A stretch of 64,000 nt of DNA from positions 5,268,501-5,332,500 of the forward strand of contig NZ_CP096255.1 in assembly GCF_011516635.5 (NCBI RefSeq), read 5' to 3'. A program made the position numbers and the translations under genes. Shown here piece after piece: positions 16,364 to 25,785 of this stretch (position 1 is its first letter; every line of letters starts with the position of its first letter). Under the pieces are notes generated by a model. That model saw only the letters and a program-made list of their open reading frames with translations. It searched no databases and had not been told where the DNA came from. The DNA comes from Bradyrhizobium barranii subsp. apii. Its GTDB lineage: Bacteria; Pseudomonadota; Alphaproteobacteria; Rhizobiales; Xanthobacteraceae.

Positions 16364-18253
16364 CTACAGGAATCCGATCGAGATCCAGGGGAAGATCGCG
16401 ACGATGATCAATCCCACCAGCAACGCCAGCAGATAGCCCCAGATCGGCCTGATACCTTCGGCCGGATCGACGCGTCCGATGGCGCAGGCGGCATAATAGC
16501 CGACGCCGAAGGGCGGGGCGAATAGCCCGATACCCATGGCGAGAATGATCACCATGGCATAGTGCACCTCGTGCACGCCGACGGCACGGGCGATTGGAAA
16601 CAGCAGCGGACCGAACAGCACGATTGCCGGAATGCCCTCGAGCACGCTGCCGAGGATGGTGAAGGCCAGGATCGACACGGCGATGAAGGTCGCAGGTCCC
16701 CCGGGCAATCCGGTCATGGCTGAAGCCAGCGAGCGCGAGAAGCCGGATTGGGTGAGCCCCCAGGCCATGCCGGTCGCCGTGCCGATGATCAGCAGGATCG
16801 CGCCCGACAGCGACGCGGTCTCGACCAGCATGGGAAACAGCCGCCGCCAGTCGAAGCGGCGGTAGACGAGGAGGCCGACCAGGGCGCCGTAGACGATGCC
16901 GATGGTGGAGACTTCGGTCGCGGTCGCAATGCCCTCGACCACGGCGTAGCGGATCACGAAGGGCAGCGCGAGCGCGGGCAGGGCGACGATGAAGGTCTTG
17001 CCGATCTCGCCACCCGTGGCGCGGCGGACATGGCTCATGTCCTCGTGGCGGTAGCGCCACCACACCAGCATGCAGAGCGTGATGGCTAGCACGACGCCGG
17101 GCAGCAGGCCGCCGGTAAAGAGGGCGGCGATCGACACGCCCGTGACCGAGCCGATCGTGATCAGCACGAGGCTTGGCGGAATGGTCTCGGTCTGCGCGCC
17201 GGTGGCCGCGAGCAAGGCCACGAGGTCGCCGGGCTTGGCGCCGCGCTGCTTCATTTCCGGGAACAGCACGGGCGCCACCGCCGCCATGTCGGCGGCCTTG
17301 GCGCCGGAGATGCCGGAGACGAGGTACATCGCGCCGACCAGCACGTAATGCAGGCCGCCGCGGACATGGCCGAGCAGGCTCGCCAGGAACGCGACCATGG
17401 CCCGCGCCATGCCGGTCATCTCGATCAGAAGCCCCAGGAACACGAACAGCGGCACCGAGAGCAGGATGAGGTGGCTCATGCCCTCGTCCATCCGCCCGAC
17501 CAGCACCATGACCGGCGTCCGCGTGGTCAGCGCCAGATAGCCGTAGATCGCGAGGCCAAACCCGAACGCAATGGGAACGCCTGCAAAGACGCAGAAGCCG
17601 GCGACGCCGACGAAGAAGATGACGAGGTTGAGATTGCCGAGCGGCCGCAGATAAGGCTGCGCCAGCCAGAACAGACCGACGATGACGGCAACCGATATCG
17701 CCGCCGTCAGCACCATGCGGTAATCGGCGGCGCGCAGCAGCCGCAGCAGCGCGAACACCGCCATCAGGCAGACGCCGGCCGGCAGCGCCGCGGCGCGCCA
17801 CATGTTCGAGATCTGGAGCGCCGGCGTGGTGATGAAGCTTTCCTCGTAGGCGTATTCGGCGGACGGCCAGACGATCAGCGCCAGGAACGCCAGCGCCGCA
17901 CAGGTCGCGACTACGTCCAGATAGGCGCGCAAGGCCGGCCGCGCGCTCGCGACGAGCGCCGTCATGCGCATGTGCTCGGAGCGGCGGAACGCGACCGCGG
18001 CGCCGAGCATTGCCAGCCACAGGAACAGGATCGAGGCGAGCTCATCCGACCAGATCAGCGGCCGGTGCACGCCGTAGCGCGCGACCACACCCGCAAACAG
18101 GATCACGATCTCCGCGACCACCAGAATGGCCGCGGGGATCTCGACGGCGAGGCCGAGGATGCGCTCCAGCGAGGCCAGCACGAGGGATCGGTGAGGGGGC
18201 TGAACGGCCACCTCGCCCACCACTCCGGTCGCCTCAACCTCGACATGAGCCAT
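16364..18253 (-). CDS. TRAP transporter permease, fused small and large subunits (DctQ-DctM)
   Basis: About 629 residues and strongly hydrophobic. The first ~190 residues form a DctQ-like four-helix region (with RYGVHRPLIWSDELASILFLW). It is followed by extra helices and a DctM-type large subunit of about 430 residues containing the KAADMAAVAPVLFPEMKQRG segment and GAQTETIPPSLVLITIGS. The two subunits are separate proteins in many TRAP systems, so this is a natural fusion. Start 18253 (MAHVEVEA) is chosen over 18352 because it leaves room for the upstream gene stop at 18286 and has GAGG before it. It works with the DctP gene upstream for sodium-driven uptake of an organic acid. Confidence 0.9.
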   Translation of the reverse strand: MAHVEVEATGVVGEVAVQPPHRSLVLASLERILGLAVEIPAAILVVAEIVILFAGVVARYGVHRPLIWSDELASILFLWLAMLGAAVAFRRSEHMRMTALVASARPALRAYLDVVATCAALAFLALIVWPSAEYAYEESFITTPALQISNMWRAAALPAGVCLMAVFALLRLLRAADYRMVLTAAISVAVIVGLFWLAQPYLRPLGNLNLVIFFVGVAGFCVFAGVPIAFGFGLAIYGYLALTTRTPVMVLVGRMDEGMSHLILLSVPLFVFLGLLIEMTGMARAMVAFLASLLGHVRGGLHYVLVGAMYLVSGISGAKAADMAAVAPVLFPEMKQRGAKPGDLVALLAATGAQTETIPPSLVLITIGSVTGVSIAALFTGGLLPGVVLAITLCMLVWWRYRHEDMSHVRRATGGEIGKTFIVALPALALPFVIRYAVVEGIATATEVSTIGIVYGALVGLLVYRRFDWRRLFPMLVETASLSGAILLIIGTATGMAWGLTQSGFSRSLASAMTGLPGGPATFIAVSILAFTILGSVLEGIPAIVLFGPLLFPIARAVGVHEVHYAMVIILAMGIGLFAPPFGVGYYAACAIGRVDPAEGIRPIWGYLLALLVGLIIVAIFPWISIGFL

Positions 18254-18285
18254 CTCGATAAGAACCTCGGCGGCCCCAACGCGCG

Positions 18286-19305
18286 TTACGACAACTTGCC
18301 GACGGCCTTTTCCAGGAGATCCCAGGCCTGGTCGCCATACTTGCCCTTCCACTCGGCATAGAAGCCGGCGGAGCGCAGCTTGTCACGGAACGGCGCCACC
18401 GCAGGCTGGTTGAAGGTCAGGCCCTTGCCCGCGAGCTCCTGCTGGAGGTTCGCATTCAGCTTGGCGGTATCCTCACGCTCCTTGACGGCGGCGGCGTTGA
18501 TGTTCTTGGCGACGATGGTGCGGACGTCCTCCGGCAGCGCGCTCCAGGCGCGGCGGTTGGCCAGGAACCAGAAGCCGTCCCACATGTGGTTGGTCAGCGA
18601 GCAGTACTTCTGCACCTCGTACAGCTTGGCGGTCGAGATGATCGCCAGCGGGTTCTCCTGGCCCTCGACGATCTTGGTCTGGAGCGCGGAATAGACCTCG
18701 GCGAAATTGATCGAGGCGGGCGCCGCATCGAACGCCTTGAACATCGAGGTCCACAGCGGCGACACCGGCACGCGGATCTTGAAGCCCTTGAAATCATCAG
18801 GACCGTTGATCGGCTTGCTCGACGACGTGGTCTGGCGGAAGCCGTTGTCCCAGATCTTGTCCATGACATCGAGGCCGGCCTTCTTGATCTCGCCGCGGAC
18901 ATGGGCGCCGAGGTCGCCGTCCATGGCCTTCCAGACCGTGTTGTAGTCCGGGAAAGCGAAGCCGATGCCGTTGATGGACGCGGCCGGCACCAGGGTCGAC
19001 AGGATCAGTCCTGACAGCGTGAAGAACTCGACGCCGCCGGACCGGATCTGGCTCAGCATGTCGGTGTCCGACCCGAGCTGGTTGTTCGGGAAGATCTGGA
19101 GGTCGAACTTGCCGTTGGTCTCGGCCTTGATCGCCGCCGCCATCTCCTTGGCGCGCACGTTCAGCGGATGGGTGTCAGGCAGGTTGTTGGCGTATTTGTA
19201 GGTGAACTCGGCGCTCTGGGCGCGGGCCACATGGGGCGCACCGAGGCCGCCCAGGACCGCGGTCGCGGCGGAGGCCTTGAGAAGCGTGCGTCGGGAAAAG
19301 CTCAT
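18286..19305 (-). CDS. TRAP transporter substrate-binding protein (DctP family)
   Basis: The periplasmic solute receptor of the TRAP system, 339 residues from ATG 19305. It begins with a twin-arginine-like signal, MSFSRRTLLKASAATAVLGG, cleaved near AHVARAQSA. The DctP fold shows in the ANNLPDTHPLNVRAKEMA region, FPNNQLGSDTDMLSQIRSG and the central IRVPVSPLWTSMFKAF block, where an Arg normally pairs with the ligand carboxylate. GAGGAAG precedes the start. It heads the operon DctP-DctQM-acyl-CoA synthetase. The ligand is likely a carboxylate that is then made into a CoA ester. Confidence 0.93.
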   Translation of the reverse strand: MSFSRRTLLKASAATAVLGGLGAPHVARAQSAEFTYKYANNLPDTHPLNVRAKEMAAAIKAETNGKFDLQIFPNNQLGSDTDMLSQIRSGGVEFFTLSGLILSTLVPAASINGIGFAFPDYNTVWKAMDGDLGAHVRGEIKKAGLDVMDKIWDNGFRQTTSSSKPINGPDDFKGFKIRVPVSPLWTSMFKAFDAAPASINFAEVYSALQTKIVEGQENPLAIISTAKLYEVQKYCSLTNHMWDGFWFLANRRAWSALPEDVRTIVAKNINAAAVKEREDTAKLNANLQQELAGKGLTFNQPAVAPFRDKLRSAGFYAEWKGKYGDQAWDLLEKAVGKLS

Positions 19306-19809
19306 GGGTCTGCTTCCTCGGAAGTTTGTTGTTGTTCTGAGATGCAAACCTATACGGACGGAAGGCCTGAAGGTCATCTGCGATCTCGCGAGGTCTCGCT
19401 TATTGCAGCCGGACACCGTCGCGGCAATATCGGCTTTCGGCAGATGGGCCGGATTCAAAATCTGAAAAACAACCCCATGCACAGTAGCCGTCAAGAGCCG
19501 AGAGGCCGGTCGCGGCGTAGACCGAAAGCGGACGGCAAGCGAAGGCGCCGTGTCAGGAATTCGATCTAAATATCTGATCTAATTGTATATAAAGATATTC
19601 CATAATATACCTTATGCGAATTACGGATATGGCGGTCCGGGCTGGGGCCCGCCTGGCGCATGGTCGCCGAAATCCCTCTCCACCGTTCATGGTGAGCCGC
19701 CTTGCTGGCCGTGGCGTCGCGGCGCATCGCCGCGCGCGGACTCAGCTGTGCATGCTTCTGAACGGGTGACGCTCGCGCACGGCGTCACCCGAGACCGTCC
19801 GGCCGGCGA
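19306..19809. other. Intergenic region, TRAP promoter side, with an AT-rich island
   Basis: 504 bp without a supported gene. The right half of the TRAP operon promoter should lie next to 19305. Around 19560-19615 the composition turns sharply AT-rich (ATCTAAATATCTGATCTAAT, then TATATAAAGATATTCC), unlike anything nearby. A plus-strand stretch after it (19590-19670) reads GYGGPGWGPPGAW, reminiscent of Gly/Pro-rich C-termini of small secreted proteins, but has no believable start. It may be the wreck of a small gene or an old insertion. No terminator was recognised. Confidence 0.4.
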
Positions 19810-20349
19810 TTAGGACGGCGCCGCGAAGTCGTAGGAGATGCGTCCGGCGGGCAGATAGAACAGCGCGATGACGGCGCCGCCGCGGACCTCGGGATAGTGC
19901 CGGCTGCCGGGATCGGGCGCGGTCCAGCCGGGCCCTTGCCAGCCCTGCAGCCCCTTCAGCTCGGCGCCCTTGTCCAGCGGCACGACCAGGTTCAGTTCCC
20001 CATATGGGTGACCGTGATATTGCCCGCGGAGCACGTCGTGGTCGTCCTCGTCCTTGAAGCGGCGCGGATCGGTGCTGTTCATGTAGACGGCCGTGATGCT
20101 GAACTGGAACGTTTCAGGCGTCGGGTCCATGATGCGGCTGCGCCGGTAGTTCGGACCGTCGACCTCCTGGTTCGCCGCCCAGCCTTCCGCGACGCCGCGC
20201 TTAATCAGCCGTGCCAGGTCCTGGTAGAGCTGGCTGCCCTCGCCGTATGTTTGGTTGAGCCACCGCTCCATCTCCGCGCCGGGCGTCATATCCTTGACCT
20301 CGCGCAGAAACGGAATGCTGTACTGAATCAATTCGTCTCGGCTTCCCAT
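19810..20349 (-). CDS. pnbB: 4-hydroxylaminobenzoate lyase (PnbB, DUF4863)
   Basis: A 179-residue protein that I recognise as the DUF4863 / PnbB family, which turns 4-hydroxylaminobenzoate into protocatechuate and ammonia. Supporting segments are MTPGAEMERWLNQTYGEGS, VYMNSTDPRRF, the GQYHGHPYGELNLVVPLDKG stretch with clustered His/Glu, and a YPEVRGGAVIALFYLPAGRI ending. It overlaps the nitroreductase gene by about 20 bases on the same strand and has AAAGGAC before ATG 20349, so the two were cotranscribed. The partner reductase and the divergent regulator are both damaged, so expression is doubtful although this frame is intact. Confidence 0.75.
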   Translation of the reverse strand: MGSRDELIQYSIPFLREVKDMTPGAEMERWLNQTYGEGSQLYQDLARLIKRGVAEGWAANQEVDGPNYRRSRIMDPTPETFQFSITAVYMNSTDPRRFKDEDDHDVLRGQYHGHPYGELNLVVPLDKGAELKGLQGWQGPGWTAPDPGSRHYPEVRGGAVIALFYLPAGRISYDFAAPS

Positions 20350-20945
20350 GGCGTTGTCCTTTCCATTTGGGTTGCACTTTGTTCTTCAAAGCCCGCGAAC
20401 GAGGCGAAGTCCGCGATGTCCGCGCGCGGCATCAGCCTGCCCGCGATTTGGTCCCTGGCACGGCCGATCGAAATGCCGCACACGACCATTTGCTCCGCCG
20501 GGATCGACAGCAGCGGACGCAGGATCCGGTGGTATTTCGAGAACGTCTCCTGCGGACATGACTGGAGCCCATGGCCTGCCGCAGCCAGCAGCACGTTCTG
20601 GATGAACATGCCGAGGTCGAGCCAGCTGCCGACCTCCAGGCGCCGGTCGATCGTGACGATCAGCCCGACGGGCGCGCCGAAGAACGCATAGTTCTTGGCG
20701 GTCTGGCCGCTCCTGGCTTTGATATCGGTCTGGGCGATGCCGAGCGAACCGTAGAACAACCGGCCGAACTCCTGTCGTCGTTGCAGGTAGGGTTCGGGCA
20801 GGTCACTGGCGTAGTATCTGTATTCCGACATATGTGCGTCGCGGGCGGTTTCGTGCGCTTCGCGCAGTGTGGCCGAGACCCTGTCTTTGGCATCGCCGGC
20901 CAGCACGTAGACGTGCCAGGGCTGGATATTGGCGCCGCTTGGCGC
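20328..20945 (-). pseudogene. pnbA: 4-nitrobenzoate nitroreductase (PnbA-like), 5' end deleted
   Basis: A flavin nitroreductase-fold gene that would reduce 4-nitrobenzoate to the hydroxylamine used by PnbB. Family sequence begins abruptly at APSGANIQPWHVYVLAGDAK, inside the first conserved FMN-binding motif. It continues normally through LGMFIQNVLLAAAGHGLQSC and the VVCGISIGRA block. The usual N-terminal 20-25 residues, with the Arg-Arg-Ser FMN motif, are absent. In their place the reading frame runs into antisense of the LysR gene. A start at 21029 would give a hybrid N-terminus. The simplest reading is one deletion that removed the shared promoter and both gene starts. Confidence 0.75.
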
Positions 20946-21715
20946 AAACCGTGCCACAGGTTCGCGAAGCGCTGCGATCTCTCGAGGCGGCGGTCGAGCA
21001 GCCGCGCTTCGTTCCGGCGGCCTCCACAAGGCAATTCACCCTCGCCGCCAACGACTTCACCACGATGGTGCTGGCCTCACCGCTCCTGAAGATACTCGGG
21101 CTTGAGGCGCCGGCGATCGACCTGATCATCAAGCCGGTGACACGGATCGATCTTGCCGAGCAGATCGACCTTGGTCGCATCGACGTTGCGATCGGTGTCT
21201 TCTCGGATCCGCCAAGCCGCTTCCGGACCTCGCTATTGTTCGAATATGACGACGTGCTGATCGTGGGCGGAAAGCGCAAGCTCGGCCGGATCGACAACGC
21301 GGCCCTGGCGCGCATGCCGCTGGTCGTCGTCTCCTTCGGCGGCGAGCAGGAGGGAGCAATCGGGGGCTTCATCTCCGAGCGCGGCCTCGCCAGGCGATCG
21401 GAAATGTATGACCGCGCAGCGCTCGAACGGGCATTGTCCGAAAGCGACCGGCCGCCGCGCATAGCTGTTTCGCTTCCACATTTCCTGGCGCTGCCCGCCC
21501 TGCTCGCGGACTCCGAACTCGCGGCCATCGTTCCGCGTCCATTGGCGCGGGCATTCGAACGTGAGCATGCCATCACCGCGTGCGAGCTTCCTTACGCGAC
21601 GACCCCGGTCGAGGTCCGGCTGTTGTGGCACGAACGTATCGAGGGCGAGCCATCGCATGACTGGCTTCACGATATTCTTCGGCGCGCAACCGCGGACCTC
21701 AGGCGCGGACGCTAG
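20940..21715 (+). pseudogene. LysR-type regulator lacking its HTH domain (PnbR-like position)
   Basis: The effector-binding half of a LysR regulator. Family sequence starts around QTVPQVREALRSLEAAVEQP, the linker helix after the DNA-binding domain. It continues through FTLAANDFTTMVLASPLLKI to the C-terminus (LLWHERIEGEPSHDWLHDIL). The first ~90 residues, including the whole winged HTH, are missing, and the frame upstream reads antisense nitroreductase. A LysR regulator divergent from pnbA is the known arrangement in 4-nitrobenzoate degraders. Without the HTH it cannot bind its operator, so this is counted as a pseudogene. Confidence 0.78.
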
Positions 21716-21770
21716 CTGGCGACGGTCTCGGTCCTGGTTCCATTTGCCATTGGGGCGTAAGGAGCCCGTC

Positions 21771-22968
21771 ATGCAGGAGAACATCGCCCGCGCGACCACC
21801 TCGCGCGCCATTCCGTTCGATGCCGCCAAGCTCGACCGTCTCATGGAGGCCGCCGGCCTCGACGTGCTGGTCGTGACCTCCAAGCACAATGTGCAGTACC
21901 TGCTGGGCGCCGAGCGCGCGATTTTCTTCGACTACATGGACGCGATGGGTGTCAGCCGCTATCTGCCGGTCCTGGTCTATCCCAGGGGCGCGCCGGACAA
22001 GGCGGTCTATATCGGTCACCGTCTGGAAACCCATCAGCGTGCCGTGGCGCCGCCGTGGGTGCCGCAGGTCCGCACCGAATCCAATGGCTCGGTCGAGCGC
22101 GGTCACACGGGCCATTGGCCTGATCCGGGCTGCCGGCGTGCCCTTGAAGCGGGTCGGCGTCGAGATGGCGTTCCTGCCGATGGATGCAGGAAGGGTGCTC
22201 GCTGACGCCCTGCCCGGCGCCGAGCTCAAGGACGCGCTGCTGGTGCTGGAGCGGCTGCGGGCGGTCAAGTCGGCGGACGAGCTGGCCAAGCTCAAGACGG
22301 CGTCCGAGCTCGTCATCGCATCGATGCTGGAGGTGATCGCCGCGCACGGCCCGGGCACCACCAAGCAGCAATTGTCGGACAGTTTGCGTGTCGCCGAGGC
22401 CAATCGCGGCCTGACCTTCGAATACTGCCTGCTCGCATGCGGCAGCAGCCACAACAGGGCGCCATCATCGCAGCGCTGGGAGCAAGGCGACGTGCTGTCG
22501 CTCGATTCCGGCGGCAATTATCACGGCTATATCGGCGACCTCGCCCGAATGGCCGTGCTGGGCGAACCCGACAGCGAACTGAAAGATTGCCTGGCCGAGA
22601 TCGAGGCGGTCCAGCGCGCCGCCTTTGCCGCAGTCCGGCCGGGCGCCCTGGGCGGCGACATCTACGTCGCGGCCGAGCGGCAGCTTGCCCAGATCACCCA
22701 GCGCGACTGCACCGATTTCCTGGCTCACGGCATGGGCCTCGTCAGCCACGAGGCCCCTCGCCTGACCGCCAAGGGACCGGTCCCCTACGACGACACCGAC
22801 GCCCGGCTGCCGCTCGAAACAGGCATGGTGGTCTCGATCGAGACCACGATGAAGCATCCGAAGCGCGGCTTCATCAAGCTCGAGGACACGGTCGTGGTGA
22901 CGGCGACGGGGTATGAGATTTTTGGCGAGGGCGGCCGCGGGTGGAATTTGGGCGGCAGCGCGCTCTAG
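21771..22968 (+). pseudogene. M24-family metallopeptidase (Xaa-Pro peptidase type), frameshifted
   Basis: The gene starts at ATG 21771 with TAAGGAG upstream. The N-terminal creatinase-like domain is read to about 22085 (VPQVRTESNGSV). The protein sequence then continues in the next frame (AVTRAIGLIRAAGVPLKRVG) through the catalytic domain to 22968. Metal-site segments LSLDSGGNYHGYIGDLAR, HGMGLVSHEAPRL and ETGMVVSIETT are intact. One extra base (or two missing) near 22085-22110 explains it. As printed, translation stops at 22205 after about 144 residues. A sequencing error cannot be excluded, since both halves look well conserved. It would be a roughly 399-residue peptidase of unknown substrate. 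Confidence 0.82.
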
Positions 22969-22986
22969 CCTGATGGCGTTGCAGGA

Positions 22987-23092
22987 CCCTCATGGTGAGG
23001 AGCGCGGCACACGCGTCTCGAACCATGAAGGCCCGCCTCTCGCGTGTGGCCATCCTTCGAGACGCCCGCTTTGCGGGCTCCTCAGGATGAGG
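22987..23092. repeat. Dispersed palindromic repeat (CCCTCATGGTGAGGAGC type)
   Basis: A two-armed repeat. CCCTCATGGTGAGGAGC with GCGTCTCGAACCATG on the left arm pairs with CATCCTTCGAGACGC and GGGCTCCTCAGGATGAGG on the right arm. A second copy with the arms in the opposite order lies at 34229-34350. Repeats of this kind are abundant between genes in Bradyrhizobium (from memory). It lies between an M24 peptidase gene and a convergent gene, where it may act as a bidirectional transcript end. Confidence 0.8.
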
Positions 23093-23117
23093 TGCGGAGT
23101 GTGGTGAAGCTGCGCAA

Positions 23118-23933
23118 TTACCGCGCCAGCAGCAGCTCCAACTGGCTCTGTGCCTTCTTGACCGCCGCCGCGAACCAGCCCTGGCTCGGCGCTTCCCTGG
23201 CGAAACACTTTGTGTAGGCGTCCATGGCCTGGTCTTCCTTGGCCATGGCGTCCTGCGGGGTGTTCCTGGCCATCATCTGCTTCCAGACTTTTTCGCAGGC
23301 CGGGATCTCGGCCGTCTTCACGGCGTCGGTTGCGGCGAGGAAGTAGACCTTGTCGCCCTGGATCGCGACGACGTCGATTTCATGCGGCGCGCCCTTCAGG
23401 TCGCCGTTGCCGCGCACGCCGAGCACGGCGACCGCGGCACTCGCGGATGCGGGCTTCGTGATCGGCAGCTCGGCATATTTGGCGAAGGCCGAGTCCTGGA
23501 TGGCTTGATAGTAGAAGCGATCCGACTTGAAGGCTGCGGCGATCTCCTGCGGCAGGCCGTCCTCGCGGTGCTCGGCAAGCCAGTGCTTGAGCAGCGCGGT
23601 CGTCGTCACCACGGCCTGCATCTTGTCGCCCTCTGAGGCGAAGCCCAGCCCGTCGAGATGGCCGAAGCCCGAGTCGCCCTTGAACAGCGTGTCGGCGTTC
23701 GACTTGCCTTCCGCCGGCAGCCCCTTGATCGTGACCGGTCCGACCAGGCCGCGCAGCACACCGGTCAGCTCGTTGAGCGCCGCATCGTGCTGCTTGAAAG
23801 TCTCGTCGTTCTCCTTGGCTTTGGAGAATTTTGCGATGTAGCGATCGCGCAAATCGAGATAGTGCTGCTCGGGCGTGGCGGCGTCGGTGGGTGTCGCGAA
23901 AACGAGCAGGCAGAGCAAGACGAGCAATCTCAT
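23118..23933 (-). CDS. Secreted protein of unknown function, 271 residues
   Basis: I do not recognise the family. ATG 23933 is chosen because it places a clean signal peptide at the N-terminus (MRLLVLLCLLVFATPTDAAT, cleavage near ATPTDA-AT); an in-frame start at 24104 would bury it. The mature part is helical and charged (LDLRDRYIAKFSKAKENDET). It holds two cysteines (in EIPACEKVW and YTKCFAREA) that could form a disulfide, and has no transmembrane helix. It is predicted periplasmic. It stands alone between the repeat at 22987 and the ClpX-finger gene. Confidence 0.75.
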   Translation of the reverse strand: MRLLVLLCLLVFATPTDAATPEQHYLDLRDRYIAKFSKAKENDETFKQHDAALNELTGVLRGLVGPVTIKGLPAEGKSNADTLFKGDSGFGHLDGLGFASEGDKMQAVVTTTALLKHWLAEHREDGLPQEIAAAFKSDRFYYQAIQDSAFAKYAELPITKPASASAAVAVLGVRGNGDLKGAPHEIDVVAIQGDKVYFLAATDAVKTAEIPACEKVWKQMMARNTPQDAMAKEDQAMDAYTKCFAREAPSQGWFAAAVKKAQSQLELLLAR

Positions 23934-24223
23934 TGCAATTTCCGGAAGACTGGGAGCGATCTCCAGTCTTTGTGCTGGTGCCGGACGGGAAGGTTCATCG
24001 GCTCCTGAACTGCGAACGTGCGCGGCGGCCGGAGGTGTCGATGTACCCGTTTCAGGTTGACAAGAGCGGCCGTCCGGCGCCAAAATTCGATCGGGTCGAT
24101 ACACCCGCTGCCTGCGCCCTTTGGGGATGGTGAACGTATCAAAGTCGCCCTCACCCTCGCTATTGGCGAGCGGGTCGGCAAGGCAGGCACCGATCTTCTC
24201 CGTTCGCCGATACGGGTGCTCTC

Positions 24224-24861
24224 ATGCGCGATTTCCGCGATGCGAAGGCTATGGCTCGTTCCTTGCGCGATGCCTTGAATGCCAAAGCCGTGCAAACCAC
24301 TCACAGCGAAGCTTTGGAACTGATGCGAAAGCGTTCGGGTACGAGAACTGGAATATTCTGTCGGCCAAGATTGATGCGGCGCAGCCGAGTGCTGGCGTGC
24401 AGAATCCTGCCCAGCAGGATCGTCCCATCTACTGTTCGTTCTGCGGCATGAACCAGCATGAAGTGAGCAAGCTGGTGGCTGGGCCGGCTGTCTTTATATG
24501 CGACGAATGTATCGACCTATGCACCGATATCGTTGATGAGCAGCTGCTTCGCCTCATCGAAGGAGATGCAGACAGTGCTCGCGACATGCCCACCGATCGA
24601 CTGCTTCACTATGTGGAGCACGCGAACAAAGGGGTGGAGCGCAATCGGCTGTTGTCGCAGAGCATCGAAAGGGTTTTTGCGCTTCGACAGAACGCCTCGG
24701 CGGCGAATGATGACGCGTTCAAGACATCCAAAGTCGCTCGATTGAGAGGCAAGACGTCCGACGAACTGCTGGCGATGAAGAAATTCTCGCTAAGTCAGTT
24801 GAAACGTTACGAGCAGGCGCTGCAGACCGCGATGCCCATCGTCAACGAGCGGACTCGGTAA
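24224..24861 (+). pseudogene. Glyoxalase-superfamily-like N-terminus plus ClpX-type C4 zinc finger protein, frameshifted
   Basis: The N-terminus starts at ATG 24224 (MRDFRDAKAMARSLRDALNA, then KAVQTTHSEALELM). The continuation AKAFGYENWNILSAKIDAA lies in another frame, and one missing base near 24325 explains it. Then comes a ClpX zinc-binding domain, YCSFCGMNQHEVSKLVAGP with the second Cys pair in ICDECIDLC. A helical C-terminus follows (LLHYVEHANKGVERNRLLSQ). There is no AAA+ ATPase, so this is not ClpX itself. Rhizobiales encode intact versions of this architecture (from memory). The fragment could in theory be made from an upstream start at 24121, giving a 246-residue protein with an unrelated N-terminus. 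Confidence 0.72.
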
Positions 24862-24891
24862 ACGCACAGACGATCGAGCGGCACGCCGGCC

Positions 24892-25785
24892 CTACTCCGC
24901 CGGCGTGAGTTGCTGCCGGCTCAGGCGCATCGCCGCCGTCTCGCGCGCCCGGACGCGGGCGCGGCGCTTGCGCCACCAGATCACGACGCCGGTGACCGAC
25001 AGTGCCGCCACCACGAGGCCCATGATCGAGATCAGGATGCGGCCGAACAGCCCGACGATGCGGCCCGAATGCAGCGGGAATTGCGCCTGCACGAAGATGT
25101 CGGCGGCGGTGCCGACCCACGGCAGCCGTTCGCCGATCGGACGGCCGTCCTCGCTGTCGTAATAGAGCTGGGCCGGCCCGACGCCGCCGGCGCCGTGATC
25201 GTCGCCGGGATGGAAGTAGGCGGCCGCGTAGACGCCATGGGCCGGGCCGTAGCTGAGCGCGCCGACCGGGACGGTCCACCCTCGCCCCTTGCCGTCAGCC
25301 GCCGCGCGCGCAGCAATGTCGGCGAACGTCACCCTGGGCTCGATGGGATCGTCGAGATTGCGGTAGGGCCGCTGCTCATAGGGCGTCGGCGTGTAGTTCG
25401 ACACCATCTTCATCATCGGCGAGAACACCTCGAAATAGAGGTTCAGCGAGAACGCCGTGAAGGCGATGATGAACAGCACGCCCCAGGTCCACAGGCTGAA
25501 GGCGCGATGGATGTCGAAATTGATCCGGTAGGCGCTGCCCGATGCCTTGATGGTCCAGGCCGGCGCCCAGCGCGCCCAGAAGCCGCGTTCGAGCTGGCGC
25601 GTGACCTGGGGCGCCCGCGCGGCCTTGGCGCGCCGTCGCGAGGGCAGCGTCAGATAGAAGCCGACGAAGCAATCGATGGTCCAGATGATGGCGATGACGC
25701 CGAGCACGCGCATGCCCCAGCGATCGCTGCCCCAGAATTCCGGAATGTGCATGGTGTAGTGGAGCTTGTAGAGGAACGAGACTAA
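24892..25785 (-). pseudogene. PepSY-associated TM protein, C-terminal part, cut by IS1380 element
   Basis: The distal two thirds of an inner-membrane PepSY_TM protein. It has helices at LGVIAIIWTIDCFVGFYLTL, in SLWTWGVLFIIAFTAFSLNL and near the C-terminus (ILISIMGLVVAALSVTGVVI), followed by an Arg-rich cytoplasmic end. Removing the element and one CTAA restores RENLVSFLYKLHYTMHIPEF across the junction with the part at 27418-27835. Such proteins sit beside ferric-siderophore receptors and are linked to iron uptake or ferric reduction. The present first ATG (25752) is internal and no ribosome-binding site supports it, so the gene is inactive. Confidence 0.9.

Noticed and set aside
14691..18020. 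A single 1109-residue frame covering the acyl-CoA synthetase and part of the TRAP permease
   Set aside because: Only residues from 16340 downward are real. The upstream part is out-of-frame permease sequence, while the permease itself is clear in another frame.
24224..24861. ClpX
   Set aside because: Only the N-terminal zinc finger is shared. There is no Walker A/B or AAA+ domain.
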